Part shown: positions 54,417 through 64,000 of the stretch, in pieces
How positions within the stretch are numbered: position 1 is the stretch's first letter
How the letters are laid out: every line of letters starts with the position of its first letter
Origin: Salinicola corii
GTDB taxonomy: Bacteria; Pseudomonadota; Gammaproteobacteria; Pseudomonadales; Halomonadaceae
DNA: 64,000 nt
Direction of reading: 5' to 3'
NCBI RefSeq assembly: GCF_008298015.1
Contig: NZ_VTPX01000001.1
Span: 62,001 to 126,000 of the forward strand
Position numbers and translations under genes: made by a program
The notes under the pieces: model-generated
Seen by the model: the letters and a program-made list of their open reading frames with translations, nothing else
Database searches by the model: none
What the model was told of the DNA's origin: nothing

Positions 54417-54900
54417 CGAGCAGAAATCATTTCGGTCGCTGCCCGTTCCGGTGGGAGAGACGATCACTTGTGGTGACCGCCATGAAATTTGAACATGTCG
54501 AGTATTGTCTATGACTATCAGCAATCGAATTTAATAAGTCTATAACTATCGTGAAGCCCTTTCCGCGAGCGGGTTCGCCATTTCACTGGCGAGATCGGGC
54601 GGATGGAACTCATGGCCAATCGTCGCTTCGTTGGCCGAAGGTCGGTTTCCAGCGGTTGGACAGTGCCAAGGGTTCACTCTATAAGTTGTGGTGCGCCCGT
54701 ATCGGGAAGCCCTTCTGCTCGGGCCGGATCCACTCGCTCGAGATGCAAGCGGCTGAGGCGGGCGGAATTCGGGCGATCGCGTCGCGAACCTGACATCCGA
54801 GTCATCACGGCCATGGGGCATTTGACTCGTCGCGTCCGCCCAAGGGGTACCAGCGCAAGGCGATCATCGTCTTGCGGCGTTGAATTAGGGAGAGATCACC
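54417..54900. promoter_or_regulatory. 484-bp region upstream of catalase with direct repeats and a sigma-70-like promoter
   Basis: GTCTATGACTATC (54507-54519) and GTCTATAACTATC (54538-54550) are near-identical 13-mers 31 bp apart (three turns). Further on, TTGGAC (54656-54661) and TATAAG (54680-54685) give a plausible -35/-10 pair with 18-bp spacing, about 205 bp before the catalase GTG. No gene is supported. Confidence 0.4.
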
Positions 54901-56364
54901 GTGACCAGCGACAACCGAAAACCGACGACGACGGATGCCGGCATCCCGGTAGCGAGCGAAGAAAATGCACTGTCCGTAGGCCCCGATGGCCCGATCGTGC
55001 TTCACGACCACTACTTGATGGAGCAGATGGCGGCCTTCAACCGCGAGATGATTCCGGACCGCCAACCACACGCGAAGGGTGGCGGGGCTTTCGGTCATTT
55101 CGAAGTCACTCAGGATGTCAGCAGATACACCAAGGCCAAGTTTCTGCAGCCGGGCAAGAAGACCGAAATGGTTGCGCGGTTCTCGACGGTGGCAGGCGAA
55201 TCGGGCAGCCCGGACACCTGGCGCGATCCGCGTGGTTTCGCCCTGAAGTTCTATACCGAGGAAGGCAACTTCGACATGGTGGGTAACAACACCCCGGTCT
55301 TCTTCGTACGCGACCCGATGAAGTTTCAGCACTTCATCCACTCTCAAAAGCGCCGTGCCGACAACGGTCTGCGCGACCACGACATGCAGTGGGACTTCTG
55401 GACCATGGCGCCGGAATCCGCGCATCAGGTGACCTGGCTGATGGGCGACCGTGGCGTTCCGGCCACCTGGCGCCACATGAACGGTTATTCCAGCCATACC
55501 TACATGTGGGTCAACGCGCAGAGCGAACGTTTCTGGGTCAAGTATCACTTCAAGACCGACCAGGGCATCAAGTGCATGACCCAGGAGCAGGCCGACGAGA
55601 TGGCCGGAAGCGATGCCGACTATCACCGTCGCGATCTGTTCGATGCGATCAAGCGTGGCGACTATCCGACCTGGACGCTGCAGGTGCAGATCATGCCGTT
55701 CGAGGATGCCATGACCTATCGCCTCAACCCGTTCGATCTGACCAAGGTCTGGCCGCACGCCGACTACCCGCTGATGGAAGTGGGCAAGATGACACTGGAT
55801 CGCAATCCGGAGGATTTCCATACCCAGATCGAGCAGGCCGCCTTCGAACCCAACAACATGGTGCCGGGTACCGGGTTGTCGCCGGACAAGATGCTGCTGG
55901 CGCGCTCCATTTCCTATGCCGATGCGCACCGTGCCCGTCTGGGGGTGAACTACAAGCACATTCCGGTCAACTCGCCCAAGGCGCCGGTCAACAGCTACAG
56001 CAAGGGCGGTGCGATGCGCATGCACAACGCCAGCGACCCGGTCTATGCGCCGAACAGCAAAGGTGGCTCCAAGGCCGATCCCGAACGTTATCCGGAAGAC
56101 GCGGTGTGGCAGGCCGATGGCGAATTCGTTCGCACCGCCTACACGCTGCGCCCGGCGGATGACGATTTCAGCCAGGCCAACGACCTGGTCAACAAGGTGA
56201 TGGACGATGCCGCACGCGACCGCCTGGTCAACAATGTCGTCGGTCACGTTTCCGGCGGGGTAGAGGAGCCGGTGCTCTCCCGCGTGTTCGAATACTGGCA
56301 CAACATCGATGCCACCATCGGCAAGCGCATCGAGGAGGGCGTGAAGGCCAATCGCGGCAAGTAA
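54901..56364 (+). CDS. katA: Monofunctional haem catalase (small-subunit type)
   Basis: 487 residues, GTG start behind AGGGAGAG. The proximal haem Tyr lies in [17 protein letters not shown] and the distal His in [22 protein letters not shown]-type small-subunit clade by length. It decomposes H2O2 in the cytosol. It stands alone, and a convergent hairpin follows. The FSY usually seen before the haem Asp is ISY here, a mild variation. Confidence 0.95.
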   Translation: MTSDNRKPTTTDAGIPVASEENALSVGPDGPIVLHDHYLMEQMAAFNREMIPDRQPHAKGGGAFGHFEVTQDVSRYTKAKFLQPGKKTEMVARFSTVAGESGSPDTWRDPRGFALKFYTEEGNFDMVGNNTPVFFVRDPMKFQHFIHSQKRRADNGLRDHDMQWDFWTMAPESAHQVTWLMGDRGVPATWRHMNGYSSHTYMWVNAQSERFWVKYHFKTDQGIKCMTQEQADEMAGSDADYHRRDLFDAIKRGDYPTWTLQVQIMPFEDAMTYRLNPFDLTKVWPHADYPLMEVGKMTLDRNPEDFHTQIEQAAFEPNNMVPGTGLSPDKMLLARSISYADAHRARLGVNYKHIPVNSPKAPVNSYSKGGAMRMHNASDPVYAPNSKGGSKADPERYPEDAVWQADGEFVRTAYTLRPADDDFSQANDLVNKVMDDAARDRLVNNVVGHVSGGVEEPVLSRVFEYWHNIDATIGKRIEEGVKANRGK

Positions 56365-56395
56365 CGGCGACACTTGGCCGACACGGCATGACCAA

Positions 56396-56428
56396 GAGGC
56401 CCCGCTCACCGCCGGTGAGTGGGGCCTC
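56396..56428. terminator. Bidirectional hairpin between catalase and chemoreceptor genes
   Basis: A 15-bp stem (56396-56410 with 56414-56428, one G-T pair) and a 3-base loop, between convergent genes. No T-run. Confidence 0.65.
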
Positions 56429-56445
56429 GTCGTATCATTGCGGGG

Positions 56446-58059
56446 TCAGAAGCTGCTCCACTCCTCGGTTTCCGGCTGCGCCTGGCGGTTGTCGTGGCGC
56501 GCTGCCGGCGCCAGGGCCGGAGCCTGCCGTGGGCGCGGGGGGGCCGTGTGGTCGGTGTCATCGAAGCCACGGAAGAACCCGACCTCGCGAGCCAGTTGCT
56601 CGGCCTGGCTCTGCAGGTTTCCGGTCACGCTGGTGGACTCCTCGACCAGCGACGCATTCTGCTGGGTGACGCTGTCCATCTCGCCGACCGCGAGATTGAT
56701 CTGCTGGATTCCGGTCGACTGTTCCCGGCTCGCCACGGCGATTTCCGAGACCAGATCCGTTACCTTTTCCACGTTGCTGACGATCTCGGTCAGCGTCTCG
56801 CCCGAGCGGTTGACCAGTTCCGAACCTCGCGATACCCGTTGCGCGCTCTCCGACACCAACTGCTTGATCTCGCCAGCGGCGTCGGCGCTGCGACTCGCCA
56901 ACTGTCGAACCTCCTGGGCCACCACCGCGAAGCCCCGTCCCTGCTCACCGGCGCGGGCGGCCTCGACCGAGGCATTGAGCGCCAACAGATTGGTCTGGAA
57001 GGCGATCTCGTCGATCAAGCCGATGATGTTGGAGATCTGCTTGCTGGAGTTGTCGATCTCCTGCATCGCGGTGATCGCTTCATTGACCACTTCTCCTCCC
57101 TGCTTGGCCTGCGTGCTGACCTGGCTGGCTAGGTTGTCGGCCTGGGAGGCGTTGTCGGCGTTCTGCTTGACGGTATTGGTGATCTGCTCCAGCGCTGCAG
57201 CGGTCTCCTGCAGGCTGGCGGCCTGTTCCTGGGTGCGCTGGCTCAGGTTTTCGTTGCCGGCTGCCAGCTCGGCAGAAATTGACTCGACGTTTCTCGCATT
57301 GAGGGCGACTTTGCCGATGACGCCGGAGAGTTTGTCGCGCATGGTGGCCATCGCGTCCAGCATGCGGCCGAACTCGTCCTGGTATCTGGCGCTCAGGCGC
57401 ACGCCGAGATCGCCGTGGGCCAGCGACTCGGAAAACGCTGTGGCCTCCCGCAATGGCCTGAGGATGCCGCGACTGAGCCACCAGCCGATGACTGTGGCGA
57501 TCAGCAGGCCGATAAGGATGGTGCCGATGATCACGTTGCGGATGAACTGATAGTCCTCGACACTCAGCTGGTAGCTGGCGAGGGTGGCCTGGCGTGCCCC
57601 CCGATAGAGCGAGGTGACCGTCTCGTAGAGGTTGGCATAGCTTTCGTTGACCTGCGCTTCGCTTGCCTTGCCTCCGTCCAACGCGTTGCGCAGCGATTGC
57701 AGCTGCTGCTGGTAACGATCGGCCAGTTGCCGCTCCGCGTCGCTCGACACCAGCGCTGGATAGTAGTTGTTCCAGGCTTCGTCGGTGCGCTTGCGGTTCG
57801 CATCGACCTCCTGTCGCTGTGTGTCGGAGATATTACCGGCCCCAACCTTGGCGAAGATGGTGCGATTGTCGCCAATGGCTGCTCTCACCGTGGAAAGTTC
57901 GATCATTTCCTGAACATTCTCTCCGACGATGGATTGCATTGTCTGTTGGGTGGAATAATTGCTCACCACTCCCTGCACGCCAATCCCGATCATCAAGGCG
58001 ATCAGCAGCCCTAGAGCAACGACCAGTCTCGCCTTGACGCTTCTTCCGATGCCTGACAT
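56446..58059 (-). CDS. Methyl-accepting chemotaxis protein
   Basis: 537 residues. TM1 about 12-34, periplasmic four-helix-bundle sensor 35-185, TM2 about 186-208, HAMP 210-265, then the signalling coiled coil with the conserved hairpin tip [21 protein letters not shown] region. The C-terminus is a Pro/Ala-rich linker ending in EWSSF, which fits the CheR/CheB-tethering pentapeptide pattern (xWxxF), so it may act as a high-abundance Tsr/Tar-like receptor. No chemotaxis genes adjoin; ligand unknown. Confidence 0.93.
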   Translation of the reverse strand: MSGIGRSVKARLVVALGLLIALMIGIGVQGVVSNYSTQQTMQSIVGENVQEMIELSTVRAAIGDNRTIFAKVGAGNISDTQRQEVDANRKRTDEAWNNYYPALVSSDAERQLADRYQQQLQSLRNALDGGKASEAQVNESYANLYETVTSLYRGARQATLASYQLSVEDYQFIRNVIIGTILIGLLIATVIGWWLSRGILRPLREATAFSESLAHGDLGVRLSARYQDEFGRMLDAMATMRDKLSGVIGKVALNARNVESISAELAAGNENLSQRTQEQAASLQETAAALEQITNTVKQNADNASQADNLASQVSTQAKQGGEVVNEAITAMQEIDNSSKQISNIIGLIDEIAFQTNLLALNASVEAARAGEQGRGFAVVAQEVRQLASRSADAAGEIKQLVSESAQRVSRGSELVNRSGETLTEIVSNVEKVTDLVSEIAVASREQSTGIQQINLAVGEMDSVTQQNASLVEESTSVTGNLQSQAEQLAREVGFFRGFDDTDHTAPPRPRQAPALAPAARHDNRQAQPETEEWSSF

Positions 58060-58321
58060 TGCTATTCACCCTGCCAATATATTTGGACCCGCCAAGCCAG
58101 CGCCATGTTTCCATGTCGCCGCACGTGGCTTGCTGCCGAAACTACGTATCTAGACATCTATCGGCGTGATGGAAGCAGGGTTTAGCCGGCTGCGCGAAAT
58201 TTTCCGCCAGTGCGGCTGATAAACGAGCATAACGATCTATTTTATATGTTGATTTTCAGTGTTTATTAACTATTGTCCGGTTTGTGGAGAGTCTTCCCCT
58301 GCTCGGCGAATCAAACTTCCT

Positions 58322-59353
58322 TCATCCCTTGCGCTGCTTGATCTGATCCTTCAGTTGCCCGGGGACCTGCTTGATGATCAGGCGGTCGCGCTCGTCGTCG
58401 TACTCGATGCTGTTGCCGAGCAGGTGAGAGTCGAAACTGATGGAGACGCCGCTGGCGCGCCCGGCGAAGCGCTTGAACTGCTGCAGGGTGCGCTTGTCCG
58501 GCGGGATCTCGGCGGCAAGGCCGTAATCCTGATTGCGGATGTAGTCGTAGAACGCCTTGGGTTGCTGCTCGTCGACCAGTTCGGAGAGCTCGTCCAGCGT
58601 GATCGGCTCCCCGCGCTTGGCCTGGGCATTGGCATAGTCGATCAGCGTGTCGGTCTTCTCCCGGCTGGCTTCCTCGGGCAGGTCCTCGCTCTCCACGTAG
58701 TCGCTGAACGCCTTGAGCAGGGTGCGTGTCTCGGCCCCGGCATTGACGCCCTCCTGGCATCCAAGCCACTGCCGAAAGGCTTCCACCAGTTTCTTGTTGC
58801 CCCGGTCCTGCACGTAGGTGATGTACTGGCGTGACTCCCCGCGTTGCCACTGGGTCAGGTCGATTCTTGCCGCCAGCATCAACTGGCCGAGGTTGAGCTG
58901 CTGGACGGGAATGACCCCGAGTTCGCCATCGAAGCCGTAGCCGTCGCGCTGATGGAGCAGCGTCAGGGTCAGGGTTTCCGCTTCGCCCTGACGTGAGTGA
59001 ACGAACCACCAGTGGCCGCCAATCGAGAGATGGGCGTCGATCAACGGCGTCAGGCTTTCGGTGGTTTCCCGGGTGAAATCGGTGAAGTTGATCTCGCCGC
59101 TGCGATAGCGTTCCAGTTCGTAGGCGAAGCGCGACGAGGACACCGTTTCGCCGTTGGCGTCGTCGGTCTCTCCCGCTGCACCGTCGACGAAGTGGCCCCA
59201 CGCCTTGGGCTTGCCGTGGAAACTCGAGTTGAACGCCGCCAGCAGCGACTCTGCCGTGGCGGTGTCGCGCATGGCTTCGCCGCTCGTCAGCGTGGCGGGA
59301 TGTTCGTCGCCCTGTTTGTCGATGCGATGGGCGCAGGTCTGCAGTATCGGCAT
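58322..59353 (-). CDS. yejK: Nucleoid-associated protein YejK
   Basis: 343 residues, near the E. coli length of 335. Conserved features: HLSIGGHWWFVHSRQ, ARIDLTQWQRGESRQYITYVQDRGNKKL, the EGVNAGAETRTLLKAF block, and the C-terminal SGVSISFDSHLLGNSIEYDDERDRLIIK. It binds the nucleoid; its precise role is unsettled. The 262 bp upstream toward the chemoreceptor gene is AT-rich and empty. Confidence 0.93.
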   Translation of the reverse strand: MPILQTCAHRIDKQGDEHPATLTSGEAMRDTATAESLLAAFNSSFHGKPKAWGHFVDGAAGETDDANGETVSSSRFAYELERYRSGEINFTDFTRETTESLTPLIDAHLSIGGHWWFVHSRQGEAETLTLTLLHQRDGYGFDGELGVIPVQQLNLGQLMLAARIDLTQWQRGESRQYITYVQDRGNKKLVEAFRQWLGCQEGVNAGAETRTLLKAFSDYVESEDLPEEASREKTDTLIDYANAQAKRGEPITLDELSELVDEQQPKAFYDYIRNQDYGLAAEIPPDKRTLQQFKRFAGRASGVSISFDSHLLGNSIEYDDERDRLIIKQVPGQLKDQIKQRKG

Positions 59354-59440
59354 GAGATGGCTCGTAAAGCGTGAAAGGGCGGGCAGCCGGGCGGCGGCCC
59401 GCGAAAGAGAGGCGGCGGCGTGTCCAGGCGGGCCTCCCGC

Positions 59441-60202
59441 TCAGGGACGGAGGCGATAGCCGGTGCGGAAGATCCAACTGATGACGGCCAGGCTGACGGC
59501 CAGGAAGACGCCGATCATGACCAGGCTGGCGACCACGCTGACGTCGCTGATGCCGTAGAAGCTCCAGCGAAAGCCGCTGACCAGGTAGACCACCGGATTG
59601 GCCAGCGTCACCGCCTGCCACAACGGCGGCAGCATATCGATCGAATAGAAGCTGCCACCCAGAAACGTCAGTGGCGTGATGATCAGCAGCGGCACCAGTT
59701 GCAGTTTCTCGAAGCTGTCGGCCCAGATCCCGATGATGAAGCCGAGCAGGCTGAAGGTGAGGGCGGTCAACAACAGGAACAGCATCATCATGAACGGGTG
59801 CTGGATGTGCAGGTCGACGAAGAAGTTGGCCGTGCCCAGTATCACCAGCCCCAGAATGGCCGACTTGGAGGCGGCGGCGCCGACATAGCCGAGCACGATC
59901 TCGAAGTACGAGATCGGCGCCGACAGCACCTCGTAGATGGTGCCGGTGAATTTGGGAAAAAAGATGCCGAAGGAGGCGTTGGAGACGCTCTGCGTCAGCA
60001 GCATCAGCATGATCAGGCCGGGCACGATGAAGGCGCCGTAGCTGACGCCTTCGACCTCCTGAATGCGCGAGCCGATGGCGGCGCCGAACACGACGAAATA
60101 GAGCGATGTCGAGATGACCGGAGAGATCAGACTCTGCAACAACGTGCGCCCGGCACGGGCCATTTCGAAGACGTAGATGGAGCGGACGGCTTGCAGGTTC
60201 AT
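59441..60202 (-). CDS. yadH: ABC-2 type transporter permease (YadH-like)
   Basis: 253 residues, about six membrane helices, ABC-2 motifs [18 protein letters not shown] and [19 protein letters not shown]. It overlaps the ATPase gene by 4 bp (ATGA). Exporter of unknown substrate; YadGH homologues are common next to polysaccharide or lipid functions. Confidence 0.9.
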   Translation of the reverse strand: MNLQAVRSIYVFEMARAGRTLLQSLISPVISTSLYFVVFGAAIGSRIQEVEGVSYGAFIVPGLIMLMLLTQSVSNASFGIFFPKFTGTIYEVLSAPISYFEIVLGYVGAAASKSAILGLVILGTANFFVDLHIQHPFMMMLFLLLTALTFSLLGFIIGIWADSFEKLQLVPLLIITPLTFLGGSFYSIDMLPPLWQAVTLANPVVYLVSGFRWSFYGISDVSVVASLVMIGVFLAVSLAVISWIFRTGYRLRP

Positions 60203-61200
60203 GAGCGCTCTCTGACCAGGTTGACGAAAATATCTTCCAGCGAACTCTGCTTGGTATGCAGATCCTTGAAACGGATTCCGGCGGCCTCGATCTCGTTGAT
60301 CAGTGCACTGATGCTGACGTGACCGCTATCGCCGGCTTCGCTGGCATCGTAGGTGTAGACCAGCACGTTGCCGTCTTCGGCCAGCGTCAATGGGTGATGG
60401 GCCAGTGCCGGCGGCACGCTGGCCAGCGGCGTCTGCAGGTGCAGCGTCAACTGCTTGCTGCCGAGCTGGCGCATCAGCGCCGCCTTTTCCCGCACCAGCA
60501 CGATCTCGCCGCCGTTGATGACGCCGATCCGATCGGCCATCTCCTCGGCTTCCTCGATGTAGTGCGTGGTCAGGATGATGGTCACGCCGCTGTTGCGAAG
60601 CTCCCTGACCACCTCCCACATGTCGCGTCTCAGCTCGACGTCGACACCCGCGGTGGGCTCGTCGAGGAACAGGATCTCTGGCTCGTGCGCCAGGGCCTTG
60701 GCGATCAGCACGCGGCGCTTCATGCCGCCGGAGAGCGTGATCAGCTGGTTCTTGCGCTTGTCCCACAGCGACAGCGCCTTGAGCACCTGCTCGATATGGG
60801 TGTCGTTGGGCGCTTTACCGAACAGGCCGCGACTGAAGCGCACCGTGTTCCAGACGGTCTCGAAGGCATCGCTGGTCAGTTCCTGGGGCACCAGCCCGAT
60901 CTTGGCGCGCGCCGCACGGTAGTCGGTGACGCTGTCGTGACCGTCGACCACCACGCTGCCGCCGGTGGCGTTGACCAGCCCGCAGATGATGCTGATCAGG
61001 GTGGTCTTGCCGGCCCCGTTGGGGCCGAGCAGCGCAAATATCTCGCCGCGCTGGATCTCCAGATCGACATGCTTCAGCGCTTCGAAACCGGAGTCGTAGC
61101 GCTTGGAAAGGCCGGAGATGGCGATCACCGGCGCTGGCCGGGCAGCATGAGACTCGGTTTGGGTCTTGCGCGCTGGCGCTGTGGGCGTCTCGTGGTTCAT
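60199..61200 (-). CDS. yadG: ABC transporter ATP-binding protein (YadG-like)
   Basis: 333 residues, with a 25-residue N-terminal extension over YadG. Walker [10 protein letters not shown], signature LSGGMKRR, Walker [13 protein letters not shown], switch His [11 protein letters not shown], and a C-terminal DUF4162-like domain. It drives the permease encoded next. Confidence 0.92.
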   Translation of the reverse strand: MNHETPTAPARKTQTESHAARPAPVIAISGLSKRYDSGFEALKHVDLEIQRGEIFALLGPNGAGKTTLISIICGLVNATGGSVVVDGHDSVTDYRAARAKIGLVPQELTSDAFETVWNTVRFSRGLFGKAPNDTHIEQVLKALSLWDKRKNQLITLSGGMKRRVLIAKALAHEPEILFLDEPTAGVDVELRRDMWEVVRELRNSGVTIILTTHYIEEAEEMADRIGVINGGEIVLVREKAALMRQLGSKQLTLHLQTPLASVPPALAHHPLTLAEDGNVLVYTYDASEAGDSGHVSISALINEIEAAGIRFKDLHTKQSSLEDIFVNLVRERS

Positions 61201-61335
61201 GAAGGCGATACATCGTGACGTGAGGGGCCATCATTGTAGGCGAAAAAGATCGCCGGCTGGACCCTTTGCGTGGATCGGCGCGATGGAAGCTGCATGGCTG
61301 GTTCTAGGCACCGTGCCGTGAGCGCCTTCCCATGT

Positions 61336-61363
61336 GTCATTTTGCGACATGTCGCCAAATGAC
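61336..61363. promoter_or_regulatory. 28-bp palindromic upstream activator site
   Basis: GTCATTTTGCGACA followed directly by TGTCGCCAAATGAC: complementary at 13 of 14 pairs. It ends 68 bp upstream of the -24/-12 element, a typical enhancer position. It can also be read as two TGTC-N7-GACA elements. Confidence 0.75.
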
Positions 61364-61431
61364 CCGGTCACACCGTTACCAAAATCTGGAGGGGATTTCG
61401 TAAGACTATAAAAAATATACGTTTTCTGGCT

Positions 61432-61447
61432 TGGCATGGGGTTTGCT
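61432..61447 (+). promoter_or_regulatory. Sigma-54 (-24/-12) promoter of the acyltransferase gene
   Basis: TGGCATG-GGGT-TTGCT matches the sigma-54 consensus TGGCAYG-N4-TTGCW at every position. It predicts a start near 61459, 63 bp before the ATG. Confidence 0.85.
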
Positions 61448-61521
61448 GAAAGCAGGAGGAAGTGTCGGCAGTCAGACATCGGCCGACGGACCGCGACGCA
61501 GCAGACGCCAGTGAGGAAGTC

Positions 61522-62550
61522 ATGAGACAGCAGTGGGAATGGGTCGACGTTCTGAAAGGGATCGGCATCCTGTCGGTGGCTTATAGCCATCTGTATGGCG
61601 GCTACTTCCGAGACCTCTTGTTCACCTTTCACATGCCGCTGTTTTTCCTGATAGGCGGTTTCCTGTTTCGGCCTCGGCCAGGAACTGGAGCCTATCTGCG
61701 CAAGAAGGCGCTGCATCTTCTCGTGCCCTATGCCGCTTTTCTGGGCGTGCTGTCGTTGCCCATGGTGTATCACGCCGTTTCCGACACCGGCGCCAGCTGG
61801 CACGAGACTGCCGCTTTGGCGGGCAACCTGATACTCGGCGGGCGTGCGTTGACGGCGTGGCTCGCCGTGTTCTGGTTCGTGACCTGTTTCTTCGCGGCGC
61901 AGCAGTTGACCAACTGGCTGGTTTCCCGGTTGGCGCCACATCGGGTGTACTGGGTGATGGTGCTGTTGGCCGTGTCAGGTTACGTCCAGCAACTCTATTT
62001 CCGAGGCGACTGGCTGGTTGGCAATCTCGACGTCGTGGCGATGGCGGCACCTCTCTATTTCGTGGGCTACGAAGTCAAGCGTCTCCAGGTCGACTGGGAG
62101 CGTGGCTGGGCTTTGGCGGCCGTCATCTTATTCGCCTGCGCGGGCTGTGCGGCGCTGGCGGTCACCGACCTGGTCAAGGTCGACATGAAATATGCGCTCT
62201 ATGGCATACCGGTATTCAGCTTCTGCTCCGCCATCGCCCTGACCGCGGTGACAGCCAGTCTGGCCAAGCGAATCGCCGAGATCTCGTCGCTCCGGCGTCT
62301 GCTCGGACATCTCGGACGCGCTTCGATGACGATCATGTATCTGCATATCCCCGTTATCTACTTCTTCCGTCAGCATGAGGAGATGGGAAAAAGCCCGCTG
62401 ATATTGGCCGCTGCGATCCTGATACCGCTGGCCGTTCACCATCTCATCGCACTGACGCCGCCGACACGGGCACTCTTCGCCGGTAGCGCCGTGGATTGGC
62501 GGGCTTGCTTTGGCGCAGCCGGTCGTCATGCGTCTTCCAGTTTGCGGTAG
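61522..62550 (+). CDS. Acyltransferase-3 family membrane protein (fucose-4-O-acetylase-like)
   Basis: 342 residues from ATG 61522 (GAGGAA just upstream). The start WVDVLKGIGILSVAYSHLY and FTFHMPLFFLIGGFLF with the conserved His are typical of acyltransferase-3/NolL-type O-acetylases. About ten helices; a C-terminal catalytic-side MTIMYLHIPVIYFFR. It likely transfers acetyl groups onto a cell-surface or exopolysaccharide sugar at the inner membrane. It is expressed from a sigma-54 promoter; the 3' end overlaps by 25 bp the convergent NtrC-type regulator, its probable activator. Confidence 0.85.
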   Translation: MRQQWEWVDVLKGIGILSVAYSHLYGGYFRDLLFTFHMPLFFLIGGFLFRPRPGTGAYLRKKALHLLVPYAAFLGVLSLPMVYHAVSDTGASWHETAALAGNLILGGRALTAWLAVFWFVTCFFAAQQLTNWLVSRLAPHRVYWVMVLLAVSGYVQQLYFRGDWLVGNLDVVAMAAPLYFVGYEVKRLQVDWERGWALAAVILFACAGCAALAVTDLVKVDMKYALYGIPVFSFCSAIALTAVTASLAKRIAEISSLRRLLGHLGRASMTIMYLHIPVIYFFRQHEEMGKSPLILAAAILIPLAVHHLIALTPPTRALFAGSAVDWRACFGAAGRHASSSLR

Positions 62551-63881
62551 AGCGTCTTGCGCGAGATGCCGAGTATTTCGGCAGTGCGACGTTTGTTGCC
62601 CTCCGTGGCCTCGAGGACCTTGCGGATATAGCCGGCCTCGAGGCTCTTGAGCGTTTGCCAGTCGTTCGGTCTCTTTTCGACCTCGATGACAGTCTGACGA
62701 TCGGCGTCGACCGGTTCGCGCATCCGCGAGGGCAGGTCCTCCGCCGAGAGAACGCCATCCACGGCGAGCGTCACGCAACGCGTAATGGCGTTCTCGAGTT
62801 CACGTATATTGCCGGGAAAGGCGTAGTCGAGCAGTGCAGTGATCAATAAGGGATCCACTTCCCGGATGGCCTTGCCCTGCGCGCTCGCCAACGTTTCGAT
62901 GAAATGATGGGCCAGAATTTCCTTGTCGCGACCGCGCTCGCGAAGCGGTAGAACCTTCAATGTCAGTGTCTCGAGGCGATAGAATAGATCCTGGCGAAAT
63001 TGATTCTCGGCAACGGCCACCTCCAACTGGCGGTTGGTTGCGGCGACGATACGTACGTCGACGCTCCGATCCCGATCTGCACCGAGCGGTCGGATCGCGC
63101 TCTCCTGAATGGCACGCAGCAGCTTCCCTTGCAGCGCCAACGACATCTCTCCGATCTCGTCGAGAAACAGCGTGCCCCCATCAGCCTCGGCGAAGTAGCC
63201 TTCCCTTTGGCTGGCGGCGCCGGTGAAAGCCCCTCGACGGTGGCCGAAGAACTCGCTCTCCATCAGCTCCGGCGAGATGCTGGCGCAGTTGACCGCAACG
63301 AACGGCCCTCGCTGACGGCGACTGTCGGCATGCAGGGCTCGAGCCACCAGCTCCTTGCCGGTGCCGCTTTCGCCCTGAACGAGGGTCGGTGCATCGCTCG
63401 CTGCCAGCTTGCCTATCTGGTCGAACAGGTTGTGCATCGCGGATGAGCCGGAGAGCATGCCGTGATACTCGCGTGTTGTGGCGGCGTGGCGTGAGCGGTC
63501 GAAGTGTGCCGTCACCGCGCGCCGCGTGAGAACGCGATCGATGGCGGTAGCGAGCTCGTCGAGTTCGATCGGTTTGGTCAGGAAGTCGTCGGCACCCAGG
63601 TGCAGACAGTGCACCGCCTGCTCGATGGTGCCGAACGCGGTGATGACGATGAAAGGCGGCGGTTCGGTCAGATCGCGGCTGCGCTGCAAAAGCTCGATGC
63701 CGCTCATCTCGCCGCTCAGTCTCACATCGCTGACCACCAGGTCGAACTGCCGTCCCGAGAGCTGCTTCAAGGCAGCTTCCGCTTCGGCGGTAACCACCGT
63801 CTCGTGGCCCTGGTCACGGACCTCCTCCTCGATCAACTCCGCCAGGGCCGCATCATCCTCGACCAGTAGTATCGTCGACAT
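62526..63881 (-). CDS. NtrC-family sigma-54-dependent response regulator
   Basis: 451 residues from ATG 63881; ATG 63899 is possible. Receiver domain 1-120 with Asp52 (VVSDVRL) and TKPIELDEL, AAA+ domain about 150-380 with GESGTGKE, a canonical GAFTGA loop and GGTLFLDEIGE, and a C-terminal Fis-type HTH (GNKRRTAEILGISRKTLYRKLED). It overlaps the 3' end of a histidine kinase gene by 29 bp, so the pair is coupled. The only sigma-54 promoter at hand is that of the convergent acyltransferase gene, the probable target. Confidence 0.93.
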   Translation of the reverse strand: MSTILLVEDDAALAELIEEEVRDQGHETVVTAEAEAALKQLSGRQFDLVVSDVRLSGEMSGIELLQRSRDLTEPPPFIVITAFGTIEQAVHCLHLGADDFLTKPIELDELATAIDRVLTRRAVTAHFDRSRHAATTREYHGMLSGSSAMHNLFDQIGKLAASDAPTLVQGESGTGKELVARALHADSRRQRGPFVAVNCASISPELMESEFFGHRRGAFTGAASQREGYFAEADGGTLFLDEIGEMSLALQGKLLRAIQESAIRPLGADRDRSVDVRIVAATNRQLEVAVAENQFRQDLFYRLETLTLKVLPLRERGRDKEILAHHFIETLASAQGKAIREVDPLLITALLDYAFPGNIRELENAITRCVTLAVDGVLSAEDLPSRMREPVDADRQTVIEVEKRPNDWQTLKSLEAGYIRKVLEATEGNKRRTAEILGISRKTLYRKLEDA

Positions 63882-64000
63882 CGTCTCTATCCTCTTCATG
63901 TGAAGGGGGCAGCACGAGCGTGAAAACGGCCCCTCCATGGTCGCCATCGCTTACCTCGACGCGACCGCCGTGATCTTCCAGGGTGCGGTGGGTAACGGAC
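63853..64000 (-). CDS. Sensor histidine kinase, C-terminal end (cut by window edge)
   Basis: The reverse frame from 63999 to the stop at 63853 reads SVTHRTLEDHGGRVEVSDGD, then GGAVFTLVLPP and an acidic tail (HEEDRDDVDD). This is the G2 box and final strands of a HATPase domain. The gene is immediately upstream of, and overlapping, the NtrC-type regulator, so it is its cognate kinase. Nothing can be said of its sensor part. Confidence 0.82.
   Translation of the reverse strand, partial: SVTHRTLEDHGGRVEVSDGDHGGAVFTLVLPPSHEEDRDDVDDTTGRG

Larger units (their letters stand above)
61201..61521. other. 321-bp divergent control region
   Basis: Holds the 28-bp palindrome and the sigma-54 promoter of the acyltransferase gene. 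A TATAAAAAATATA stretch (about 61406-61420) lies between them and may aid DNA bending. No gene. Confidence 0.6.

Noticed and set aside
54551-54793. Small 80-codon gene upstream of catalase
   Set aside because: Several frames are open here on both strands, none has a ribosome site or recognisable features.
54805-56409. 534-codon minus-strand open frame
   Set aside because: Antisense of the catalase gene, whose codon pattern and motifs are unambiguous.

Overview
This 64 kb window is chromosomal DNA of a GC-rich gammaproteobacterium. Gene density is high, GC-rich codon use is even, and almost every enzyme gene has its own regulator next to it. The gene content (compatible-solute-type amino acid ABC transporter, YejK, RlmA, YghU, TPMT, many LysR/TetR enzyme pairs) fits a halophilic or marine Halomonadaceae member such as Salinicola, Halomonas or Kushneria. 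That placement is inference from content; there is no rRNA marker. I saw no tRNA, rRNA, CRISPR array, insertion sequence or prophage.

Layout. 1-7.8 kb: a 5'-cut aldehyde dehydrogenase, TetR/oxidoreductase and LysR/GST divergent pairs, a two-domain flavin oxidoreductase and an LldD-type lactate dehydrogenase. 7.8-14.5 kb: a sorbosone-type PQQ dehydrogenase with a DUF2231 membrane partner, a TetR-controlled oxidoreductase with twin operators, an MscS channel and a lipoprotein. 14.8-18.8 kb: a 1330-residue HrpK-like protein ending in four tandem repeats of about 117 residues, with no secretion apparatus nearby, beside an AT-rich intergenic region and a thiopurine methyltransferase. 19.9-30.5 kb: an amine/amino-acid catabolism locus (ABC importer, FAD amine oxidase, IclR, class III aminotransferase, MmsA, LysR). 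It includes a chimeric gene in which the first 50 codons of a nitrilase run in frame into an APC permease lacking its first membrane helix.

30.5-37 kb: LysR, SDR, tautomerase, two MFS exporters and an FMN reductase. 37-42 kb: a compact set read here as a reactive-chlorine/oxidant defence island. It holds a histidine kinase with two periplasmic cysteines, an OmpR-type regulator, an exported methionine-rich repeat protein (13 Met in 76 mature residues), a membrane cytochrome b, a YedY/MsrP-like molybdoenzyme and an RclC-like DUF417 protein. 42-47.4 kb: a sigma-54/AcoR-type regulator facing a flavin monooxygenase and a butanediol dehydrogenase interrupted by a one-base frameshift, with a recognisable -24/-12 promoter and upstream activator repeats.

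47.5-59.4 kb: YghU, a dicarboxylate/amino acid symporter, a SolA-like amine oxidase, RlmA, an aldo/keto reductase with a divergent AraC regulator, catalase, a chemoreceptor with a CheR tether, and YejK. 59.4-64 kb: a YadGH-type ABC exporter, an acyltransferase-3 membrane protein behind a near-consensus sigma-54 promoter and a 28-bp palindrome, and an NtrC-family response regulator with the 3' end of its kinase gene.

The most interesting items are the oxidant-defence island, the HrpK-like repeat protein, the nitrilase-permease chimera, and the likely NtrC/sigma-54-controlled acyltransferase.
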